Assembly: GCF_947503875.1 (NCBI RefSeq)
Contig: NZ_CANNFH010000007.1
Location: 116,811 to 180,810, forward strand
Direction of reading: 5' to 3'
DNA: 64,000 nucleotides
Source: an uncultured Polaribacter sp.
GTDB lineage: Bacteria; Bacteroidota; Bacteroidia; Flavobacteriales; Flavobacteriaceae
Below the pieces are notes generated by a model. That model saw only the letters and a list, made by a program, of their open reading frames with translations, did no database searches and was not told where the DNA came from. The position numbers and the translations under genes are program-made. Position 1 is the first letter of the stretch. Every line of letters begins with the position of its first letter. Below are positions 44,478 through 51,704 of this stretch, one piece after another.

Positions 44478-44768
44478 TTATTGTTGTAACTGAATAATAC
44501 ACTTATCAATTTCTTTGATTAATGCATTTATTTTGAGTTTTGTTTCTCTTGTATTTTGATTACTGCCTTCAATAGTTTTTGCAATTTTTAAAGTATCAAA
44601 ATTGTCTTTTTGTTGCTGTAAAAGTTGCTCTTTTTCTAGTAATTTTTGTTGTAATTTTGTGTTCCTTTTTAGCAAGATCTCATTTTCTTCTTTTAAAAAA
44701 TTATAATTAAAAAGTAAACTTTTTAAGCTATCTTCCAATAAATGAACTACTTCTAAGGTATTACTCAT
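44478..44768 (-). CDS. Small coiled-coil protein (ZapB-like)
   Basis: A 96-residue protein that is helical throughout, with a heptad pattern of leucines (NYNFLKEENEILLKRNTKLQ, then a glutamine-rich QQKLLEKEQLLQQQKD). No catalytic motif. Its place directly before zapA, in one transcript, suggests a division protein comparable with ZapB or a partner of ZapA, but low complexity makes homology hard to judge. Confidence 0.75.
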   Translation of the reverse strand: MSNTLEVVHLLEDSLKSLLFNYNFLKEENEILLKRNTKLQQKLLEKEQLLQQQKDNFDTLKIAKTIEGSNQNTRETKLKINALIKEIDKCIIQLQQ

Positions 44769-44795
44769 AAAAAAACTAGAATAAAACTATCTAGA

Positions 44796-44827
44796 CAAAG
44801 TTAGCAATCTGTTTTAAACTTTACAAC
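44796..44827 (-). promoter_or_regulatory. Promoter of the coiled-coil/zapA operon
   Basis: On the minus strand GTTG, 20 bases, TAACTTTG, a full TAnnTTTG match with ideal spacing. Transcription would start about 20 bases before the ATG at 44768. Confidence 0.55.
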
Positions 44828-44912
44828 ATTTAATTGCAATAATAATAAGTGACTAATTATTAACAGTTTAAATGAACAGTAAAATTTTACTATTTTTACC
44901 AAAAATTAACCT

Positions 44913-46625
44913 TTGAAAGCATACCTATTTGCCCTACTTTTTTGTTTTACCTTAGGTAGTTTTACCCAAGAAAAATACCCTAAAGATTATTTTAGAAGTC
45001 CGTTAAACATTCCTATTGTGCTTTCTGGTACTTTTGGTGAATTACGAAGCAATCATTTTCACTCGGGTTTAGACATCAAAACCCAAGGTAAAGAAGGTTT
45101 GCCTGTTTTTGCAGTTGCAGATGGTTATGTTTCTAGAATAAAAGTACAACAATTTGGTTATGGTAAAGCCATTTATGTAACTCACCCAAATGGTTATACT
45201 AGCGTTTATGGCCATTTAAGCAAGTTTTCTGATGAAATTGAAACGTATGTAAAAAGCATTCAATACAAAAAAGAGAATTACCAAACGGGAAATCTTTATC
45301 CGAAGAAAAACCAATTTACACTTACAAAAGGACAGATTTTTGCTTTTTCTGGAGATTCTGGTGGCTCTGGAGGACCTCATTTACATTTTGAAATTAGAAA
45401 TACAAAATCTGAAAATGTAATAAATCCCATGTTTTTTGGGATTACTACACCAGATACAAAAGCACCAACTTTTCAAGCATTACATGTTTATCCACTAAGT
45501 GATAATGCAAGAATAAACAAACAGTTTAATTCTTTTAAGGTTAATATAAAAAATATAGGAAAAGGAAAATATCAAGCAGATAGAATTTCTGCCAGTGGTG
45601 CTATTGGTTTTGGTGTAAATGTTTTTGATAGATTAAACAGAGCTCCCAATAAAAACGGAATTTACAGCTTAGAAATGCTTGTAAATGGCAAACGCTATTA
45701 TTATCACGATTTAGAAACCTTTTCTTTTGCAGAAACCAAATATTTAAATTTATTAATAGATTACAGCTACTTTAAAAAATATAGAAGCAGATTGCAAAAA
45801 ACGTATAAAAAAGAAGCGAATAAATTATCTATTTATCAAGATTTACTTAATAATGGTAAAATTGAAATAGAAGATAAAAGAAATTATTCCGTAGAAATTA
45901 TTGCAAAAGATTTTAATGGCAATGCAAGTAGCATTAAAATACCGGTTGTAGGTGCAAGTTCTAATGCTATTTTTAAAAAACAAAAAGATACTACTGCCTA
46001 TAAAATAAAGGCAAAGGCATTTCACAAATTCACTTTGGAAAATGTTACAGTTGCTTTTCCTAAAAACACATTTTACGAAGATTTGTTTTTAGATTTTAAG
46101 GTTACCAATGGCATTGCACAAATACACACACCTACTGTGCCTTTAGATAAAAGTTATACACTTACATTTAATGTTTCTAAGTATTCTGAAGACGAAAAAA
46201 AACAACTGTACATTGCTAATGTGGACTATGCAAAATACCCACGTTACCAAAACACCAGAAAAAGAGACAGCACTTTTTTCACCACAACCAAATCATTAGG
46301 AAAATATACCTTGAAAAAAGACAGTAAAAAACCGACTGTGCGTGCTTTGTATTTTAAAGATCAACAATGGATTAGTAGTTTAAAAACATTGCAGGTAAAA
46401 ATTGCAGATGTAGGTTCTGGAATAAAAGATTGGTATGCTACTATAGACGGTAATTGGATTTTAATGGAGTTTAATCATAAAAAAGGGATTTTAACCTATA
46501 ATTTTAATGATAAAAAATTGGTGGGTAGCAAACATATCTTTAAAATTGTAGTCTCAGATAATGTTGGCAATACTACAAGCCTTTCTAGAACGTTCTTTAG
46601 AAAGACAACCGATATTAAAAGATAA
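44913..46625 (+). CDS. M23 family metallopeptidase (LytM type), secreted
   Basis: A 570-residue protein with signal peptide (about 1-19) and an N-terminal LytM domain: NHFHSGLDIKTQGKEGLPVF with zinc ligands His50 and Asp54, GHLSKFSDEI, and GGPHLHFEIR holding the HxH ligands near residue 153. The rest (about 190-570) is beta-rich without a known name. It probably cuts peptidoglycan cross-bridges in the periplasm. The start is TTG at 44913; no ATG matches the signal peptide. The TonB receptor follows 14 bases later, so the two share an operon. Confidence 0.9.
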   Translation: MKAYLFALLFCFTLGSFTQEKYPKDYFRSPLNIPIVLSGTFGELRSNHFHSGLDIKTQGKEGLPVFAVADGYVSRIKVQQFGYGKAIYVTHPNGYTSVYGHLSKFSDEIETYVKSIQYKKENYQTGNLYPKKNQFTLTKGQIFAFSGDSGGSGGPHLHFEIRNTKSENVINPMFFGITTPDTKAPTFQALHVYPLSDNARINKQFNSFKVNIKNIGKGKYQADRISASGAIGFGVNVFDRLNRAPNKNGIYSLEMLVNGKRYYYHDLETFSFAETKYLNLLIDYSYFKKYRSRLQKTYKKEANKLSIYQDLLNNGKIEIEDKRNYSVEIIAKDFNGNASSIKIPVVGASSNAIFKKQKDTTAYKIKAKAFHKFTLENVTVAFPKNTFYEDLFLDFKVTNGIAQIHTPTVPLDKSYTLTFNVSKYSEDEKKQLYIANVDYAKYPRYQNTRKRDSTFFTTTKSLGKYTLKKDSKKPTVRALYFKDQQWISSLKTLQVKIADVGSGIKDWYATIDGNWILMEFNHKKGILTYNFNDKKLVGSKHIFKIVVSDNVGNTTSLSRTFFRKTTDIKR

Positions 46626-46639
46626 CATCAAAACCAATA

Positions 46640-49087
46640 ATGAAAAATATTTTACTATTTCTTTTAATTTGCCCCACTCTTCTAATAGCACAAAAAACTA
46701 CTATTCTAAAAGGTACAGTTAAAAACACCTCTAAAATTCCCATAGAAAATGTATCTGTTAAATTTGGAAAAACTGGTACCATAACAGATAAAAATGGAAA
46801 TTATAGCTTAAGAATTCCGCTTAAAAAAGAAGTTACTTTAGTTTTTAGACACATTTCTTATCATACGTTTACTCATAAAATTACTGCCAAAAGCAGGAGT
46901 TTAATGCGCTACTCTCCTACACTAATTTCAAAATCGGAAAGTCTGGAGGAAATTGTTATAAAAAATAGAGAAAAAGAGGCACAGGGCATTACCACTATAG
47001 ATGCTTTAAAAGCAAGAACAATTATTGGTGCAAATGCAGGTGTAGAAAACATACTAATGACCTTGCCTGGTGTAAATAATAACAATGAACTTAGTACCCA
47101 ATATAATGTAAGAGGTGGTAATTTTGATGAAAATTTGGTTTATGTAAACGGAATTGAAATTTACAGGCCTTTTTTAATAAGATCTGGGCAACAAGAAGGT
47201 TTAAGTTTTGTAAACGCAAATATGGTGCAAAATATTAATTTTTCTGCGGGTGGTTTTCAAGCCAAGTATGGCGATAGATTATCGTCTGTTTTAGATATTA
47301 CTTATAGAAAACCAAAAGAAACAGCCACTTCAATAGATTTTAGTTTGCTTGGTGGTAGTGCTACTTTTGAAACCAATGCACTTGATAAAAAACTAAGTGT
47401 AATTACCAGTTTACGTTATAGAGACAACAGTTTGTTTGTAAATAGCAAACAAATAGAAACCAATTTTAGACCTCGTTTTACAGATTTACAATCGTTTGTT
47501 ACTTATGATTTCTCTGAACGTTTTTCTTTAAATTATTTGAGTAATTTTTCTATGAATAATTACGATTATCAACCTGTAAGCAGACGAACACGTTTTGGAA
47601 CAATTGCAGATCCTGTAGAGTTGGTTGTGTTTTATAATGGTAAAGAAGAAAATAATTATTTAACGTTGTTTAATGCCTTATCTGGTAATTACAAAGTGAA
47701 TGAAAATTTTACATTAACCACTACTGTTTCTAGCTACAACACCCAAGAAGAAGAGTATTTTGATATTGCTGCTTCTTATAATATAGGTGCTGTTGATGCC
47801 AATATTGGTTCAGAAAACTTTGGCGAAGTTGGTTTTTCTGAAGGAATTGGATCACAACTAAATCATGCTAGAAACGATTTAGATGCACTAATAAACAATG
47901 TACAAATAAGAGGATCTATTAAAAACGACAAACAACAGTGGAATTTTGGCGTAAAATATCAAAATGAAGACATTAGAGAACGTATTAGAGAATGGGAAGT
48001 TATCGATTCTTTAGGTTTTTCTGTAAGACCTCCAGGTACTCCTGGCAACAATCAACCTTTTACACCTTTTGATGGTGCTATTATACCTTTTCAAAGCATT
48101 AGAGAAGACAATCGTGTAAATATTAATAGAGTAGCTGCTTTTTTACAATTTAACGAACGTTTGTTTCTTGGTGAGAATGAAGTATGGTATAATATTGGTG
48201 TGAGAGCACAAAACTTTTTAGTTAGTTCTGGTGGAAAATCCTCTAAAAACACAACGATTATAAGTCCTAGAGCACAATTTGCCATAAAACCAAATTGGAC
48301 TAAAGATATGCTGTTTCGTATTTCTGGAGGTTGGTACTTGCAACCACCAAATTACAGAGAGTTAAAAGATTTTAACGGAAAAATAAATGTAGATGTAAAA
48401 GCACAAAAATCCATTCACCTTGTAACTGGTATGGATTATAGTTTTGATTTATGGGAAAGGCCTTTTAAGCTTACCACAGAAGCATATTATAAAGATTTAA
48501 TAGATGTAAATTCGTACTCTGTAGATAATGTAAGAATTAGATATAGAGCAGACAACCTTACAAAAGCCTATGCTTATGGTTTTGATGCTAGGCTAAATGG
48601 AGAGTTTGTACCTGGTAGTGAAAGCTGGGTGAGTTTTGGCTATTTAAAAACCGAAGAAAATATTGATGGTAGAGGTTATATTGCAAGACCTTCTGATCAA
48701 AGATTAAAATTTGCCATCTTGTTTCAAGATTATGTACCCAATTTACCTAACCTAAAAGCTTATTTAAACTTAGTGTACAATACTGGCGTTCCTGGTGGCG
48801 CGCCTGCCTATGCAGATGTTTATGATTTTCAGGCACGTTTAAGAGATTATAGACGTGCAGATTTGGGTGTTTCTTATGTATTTACAGATGCAAACAAACA
48901 ATATGAAAATGGTTGGCTGGCAAATTTTAAAGAACTTACAGCTGGTTTAGAGCTTTTTAACATGTTTGATATTCAAAATGCAATTACCAATACTTGGGTG
49001 AGAGATGTAAATTCTAAAAATCAATTTGGCATCCCAAATTTTATGACGGGCAGAGTTTTAAACTTTAAAGTTGCTATGCAATTTTAA
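46640..49087 (+). CDS. TonB-dependent receptor with carboxypeptidase-like N-terminal domain
   Basis: An 815-residue outer-membrane protein: signal peptide (1-17), CarboxypepD_reg-like domain (KGTVKNTSKIPIENVSVKFG, about 22-105), plug (ILMTLPGVNNNNELSTQYNV and NVRGGNFDENLVYVNGIEIY, about 130-230), then a 22-strand barrel ending KVAMQF. The barrel end and the plug wording are clear. It is not of the SusC type and no SusD gene follows; the substrate is unknown, although the operon with an M23 peptidase is notable. Confidence 0.92.
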   Translation: MKNILLFLLICPTLLIAQKTTILKGTVKNTSKIPIENVSVKFGKTGTITDKNGNYSLRIPLKKEVTLVFRHISYHTFTHKITAKSRSLMRYSPTLISKSESLEEIVIKNREKEAQGITTIDALKARTIIGANAGVENILMTLPGVNNNNELSTQYNVRGGNFDENLVYVNGIEIYRPFLIRSGQQEGLSFVNANMVQNINFSAGGFQAKYGDRLSSVLDITYRKPKETATSIDFSLLGGSATFETNALDKKLSVITSLRYRDNSLFVNSKQIETNFRPRFTDLQSFVTYDFSERFSLNYLSNFSMNNYDYQPVSRRTRFGTIADPVELVVFYNGKEENNYLTLFNALSGNYKVNENFTLTTTVSSYNTQEEEYFDIAASYNIGAVDANIGSENFGEVGFSEGIGSQLNHARNDLDALINNVQIRGSIKNDKQQWNFGVKYQNEDIRERIREWEVIDSLGFSVRPPGTPGNNQPFTPFDGAIIPFQSIREDNRVNINRVAAFLQFNERLFLGENEVWYNIGVRAQNFLVSSGGKSSKNTTIISPRAQFAIKPNWTKDMLFRISGGWYLQPPNYRELKDFNGKINVDVKAQKSIHLVTGMDYSFDLWERPFKLTTEAYYKDLIDVNSYSVDNVRIRYRADNLTKAYAYGFDARLNGEFVPGSESWVSFGYLKTEENIDGRGYIARPSDQRLKFAILFQDYVPNLPNLKAYLNLVYNTGVPGGAPAYADVYDFQARLRDYRRADLGVSYVFTDANKQYENGWLANFKELTAGLELFNMFDIQNAITNTWVRDVNSKNQFGIPNFMTGRVLNFKVAMQF

Positions 49088-49115
49088 ATAAATAAAGACT
49101 ATCAAGAAATCTTAT

Positions 49116-49313
49116 AATTTAACGCGAGTTCGATATAACTACAACAGTTATACTTATTATAATTAGTTATTTGTCATTTCGAACGAAACGAAGTGTAGTT
49201 GAGAAATCTCGTATTTAATTAGAGATTTTTCCATTTTCAAACGAAATGAGATAAATTTTAAATAGTAACTGACAAACAAACAATATTTTTTAAATCGAAC
49301 TCACGTTAATTTA
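49116..49313. repeat. MITE-like element with terminal inverted repeats, enclosing a REP-like unit
   Basis: AACGCGAGTTCGAT at 49121-49134 and ATCGAACTCACGTT at 49294-49307 are inverted copies with one mismatch; pairing extends roughly over 18-20 bases. Between them lies one diverged REP-like unit (49172-49249: TGTCATTTCGAACGAAACG and AGAGATTTTTCC). The whole is about 198 bases, between convergent TonB receptor and bcp genes. No target-site duplication was established. Confidence 0.6.
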
Positions 49314-49317
49314 GATA

Positions 49318-49770
49318 TTATTCTAAAATCTGTGCTGTATGGGCTTTGGTTTTTACCTTAGCAATAATAGCTTCAATTACGCCCTTTTCATCAATAACAA
49401 AAGTAGTTCTATGAATACCATCATATTCTTTGCCCATAAATTTCTTTGGTCCCCAAACACCAAAAGCTTCAATAACAGCTTTGTCTTCATCCGCTAAAAG
49501 CGGAAAAGGCAACTCGTTTTTATTTATAAAATTTTGTTGTCTTTTTGCCGAGTCTGCACTAACCCCTAAAACATCATATCCTTTAGCTAAAAAAGATTGA
49601 TAATTGTCTCTTAAATCACAGGCTTCTGCTGTGCAACCTGGTGTACTTGCCTTTGGGTAAAAAAATAACACTAGTTTTTTACCTGAATAATCTGCCAGTT
49701 TTATGGTGTTTCCTGCGTTATCTTTTGCTTCAAATTGTGGAGCCTTATCTCCTATTTTTAGTGTTGTCAT
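49318..49770 (-). CDS. bcp: Thioredoxin-dependent peroxiredoxin (BCP/PrxQ type)
   Basis: A 150-residue peroxiredoxin. FFYPKASTPGCTAEACDLRD has the peroxidatic Cys46 and the resolving Cys51 five residues later, the atypical 2-Cys arrangement of PrxQ, with the Pro-x-x-x-Thr-x-x-Cys core intact. It reduces peroxides in the cytoplasm using thioredoxin. Diverges from nth over 122 bases. Confidence 0.95.
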   Translation of the reverse strand: MTTLKIGDKAPQFEAKDNAGNTIKLADYSGKKLVLFFYPKASTPGCTAEACDLRDNYQSFLAKGYDVLGVSADSAKRQQNFINKNELPFPLLADEDKAVIEAFGVWGPKKFMGKEYDGIHRTTFVIDEKGVIEAIIAKVKTKAHTAQILE

Positions 49771-49892
49771 TGTTTTAACTTTTAAGTTTATAAAACGGAA
49801 AGTTAAAAAGTAAAATTCATTCTAAAAACTTTTTAGTTTACTATCTATAAAACTTTAGAAACTTTTAACTTTACAATTTTAGAATCTAAATT

Positions 49893-50549
49893 ATGACGAA
49901 ACAACAAAAAGTACAATTTGTAATTGATAAATTAGAAGAATTGTATCCAGAAATTCCTATTCCTTTAGATCATAAAGATCCGTATACCTTATTAATAGCT
50001 GTCTTATTATCTGCACAATGTACAGATGTTCGGGTAAATCAAATTACACCTTTATTATTCGCTAAAGCGGATAACCCTTTTGATATGGTTAAAATGACGG
50101 TAGAAGAAATTAAGGATATAATAAGACCTTGTGGTTTATCGCCCATGAAAAGCAAAGGCATTTATGGCTTATCTAAAATTTTAATCGAAAAATACAATGG
50201 GGAAGTTCCGCAATCTTTTGAAGGTTTAGAGGAATTGCCTGCAGTTGGTCATAAAACGGCGAGTGTTGTTATGAGTCAGGCTTTTGGTGTACCTGCCTTT
50301 CCTGTAGATACCCATATTCAGCGTTTAATGTTTCGTTGGAATTTATCTAACGGAAAAAGCGTTGCACAAACCGAAAAGGATGCAAAACGTTTGTTTCCCA
50401 AAGAATTATGGAATGATTTGCATCTGCAAATAATTTGGTATGGTAGAGAATATTCACCTGCAAGAGGTTGGAATTTAGAAAATGATATTATTACCAAAAC
50501 AGTTGGTAGAAAAACAGTTATCAATGATTATTATAAGGGTAAGAAATAG
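49893..50549 (+). CDS. nth: Endonuclease III homologue lacking the iron-sulfur loop
   Basis: A 218-residue base-excision-repair glycosylase/AP lyase. The helix-hairpin-helix LEELPAVGHKTASVV carries catalytic Lys121 and FPVDTHIQRL the catalytic Asp139, one position off the E. coli numbers 120 and 138. It removes oxidised pyrimidines. Odd: the C-terminal C-x6-C-x2-C-x5-C loop that holds a 4Fe-4S cluster in E. coli is gone; after IIWYGREYSPARGW there is no cysteine at all, and the protein has only two, both in the first half. Confidence 0.93.
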   Translation: MTKQQKVQFVIDKLEELYPEIPIPLDHKDPYTLLIAVLLSAQCTDVRVNQITPLLFAKADNPFDMVKMTVEEIKDIIRPCGLSPMKSKGIYGLSKILIEKYNGEVPQSFEGLEELPAVGHKTASVVMSQAFGVPAFPVDTHIQRLMFRWNLSNGKSVAQTEKDAKRLFPKELWNDLHLQIIWYGREYSPARGWNLENDIITKTVGRKTVINDYYKGKK

Positions 50550-50660
50550 ATTTTACTCAAAGATTTACAGAAAAAGTATAAAGTAATACATAACAGTGTC
50601 CCTTACCTAGCCTGTATTGAGCGCAGTCGAAATAGGAAGGTTAAGGTGGAAACAGAGCAT

Positions 50661-50694
50661 AAAAAAAGCCTCAACTTTCGTTGAGACTTTTTCC
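50661..50694 (-). terminator. Rho-independent terminator of the ECF sigma operon
   Basis: On the minus strand GTCTCAAC GAAA GTTGAGGC followed by TTTTTTT: a stem of six Watson-Crick pairs with a GNRA tetraloop. It ends the transcript of the 47-residue gene and the sigma factor. Confidence 0.8.
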
Positions 50695-50698
50695 ACTT

Positions 50699-50842
50699 TT
50701 AATTCAAATTCAACTCAATGAAATCTTTTGATTTGGTTTTTACAACAGCTAACGATTTGGAAAAATTAATCAAAAATTGAATTGTTTCTTTTTGGGGTTG
50801 CATCTGCTTAGCAGATAATTTTTTAGAGTAAAGTTGCATCAT
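50699..50842 (-). CDS. 47-residue conserved-looking small protein downstream of the ECF sigma gene
   Basis: Too short for the ORF track. From the double ATG at 50842-50837 the minus strand reads MMQLYSKKLSAKQMQPQKET and continues with IQFLINFSKSLAVVKTK to a stop at 50699, then a strong terminator. Helical, basic, no membrane segment. From memory, very similar 45-50 residue proteins (QPQKETIQFLLNFSKSL) are annotated beside this sigma factor in other flavobacteria, so I think it is real. It may act with the sigma factor, but that is not shown. Confidence 0.7.
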   Translation of the reverse strand: MMQLYSKKLSAKQMQPQKETIQFLINFSKSLAVVKTKSKDFIELNLN

Positions 50843-50901
50843 ATATACTTTTTTAAAATGTTGGTTTCTAAAAGTATAACGCTACTTATTTCTATTTATT
50901 A

Positions 50902-51486
50902 TTAGTTCACCAAAATTATATTGTGTTTCTCTATTAACTTACGCATATTAATTAATGCATAACGCATTCTACCTAAAGCTGTATTTATGCTAACACCAGT
51001 ATTCTCGCTTATTTCTTTAAAACTCATATCTTTATACATACGCATTACCAAAACCTCTTTTTGTTCTTCTGGCAACTCATTTACAAGTTCTCTAACATCA
51101 TCATAAATCTGTTCTTGTATAATTTGTTTTTCGGCATTTAAATTTCCATCGCCTAAAACAGAAAAAATATCAAATTCATCTGTATTTCTAAACTTTGGCA
51201 TTCTATTATTCTTTCTAAAATAATCAATTACCAAATTGTGTGCTATACGCATTACCCAAGGTAAAAACTTACCTTCCTCATTATAGCTCCCTTTTTTTAG
51301 CGTTCTAATTACTTTAATAAAAGTATCTTGAAAAATATCTTCTGTAATATTTTTGTCCTGCACCTTACTGTATATAAAACTAAATAAACGTTGCTGGTGT
51401 CTATTAATTAAAACGGCTAAAGAAGCCTCTTTACCTTTAATATATTCACTTACTAAAAGACTATCTTTATTCTTGTTATCACGCAT
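50902..51486 (-). CDS. ECF-type RNA polymerase sigma factor
   Basis: About 194 residues from ATG at 51486; the ORF track's earlier Met (51510) adds MLILKVII, which is not part of the family. Region 2 (LINRHQQRLFSFIYSKVQDK, ITEDIFQDTFIKVIRTLKKG, FLPWVMRIAHNLVIDYFRKN) and region 4 (LPEEQKEVLVMRMYKDMSFK, EISENTGVSINTALGRMRYA) are complete. No anti-sigma gene is next to it; instead the 47-residue gene follows, 59 bases away. Its regulon is unknown. Confidence 0.9.
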   Translation of the reverse strand: MRDNKNKDSLLVSEYIKGKEASLAVLINRHQQRLFSFIYSKVQDKNITEDIFQDTFIKVIRTLKKGSYNEEGKFLPWVMRIAHNLVIDYFRKNNRMPKFRNTDEFDIFSVLGDGNLNAEKQIIQEQIYDDVRELVNELPEEQKEVLVMRMYKDMSFKEISENTGVSINTALGRMRYALINMRKLIEKHNIILVN

Positions 51487-51594
51487 AATAATTACTTTAA
51501 GGATAAGCAAGATTGCTTATCGTTTATTATTTTTTAATAATTCTAAAAGTAATTTTAATCTATATGCGCCTAATTTTGTGAGGATTAATAATGC

Positions 51595-51626
51595 CAAAGA
51601 TGTATAATATTTTCTAAAATCACAAA
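51595..51626 (-). promoter_or_regulatory. Possible promoter of the ECF sigma gene
   Basis: On the minus strand TTTG, 20 bases, CATCTTTG: seven of eight matches to TAnnTTTG with a complete -33. The leader to the chosen ATG would be about 100 bases. Confidence 0.35.
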
Positions 51627-51704
51627 TATTTAACAAAAAAAGATTTTTACAACTTCTAAAATGCGTGTTTTTTTTGGTAATTTTATCGCTTATTTTTTTG
51701 ATAT

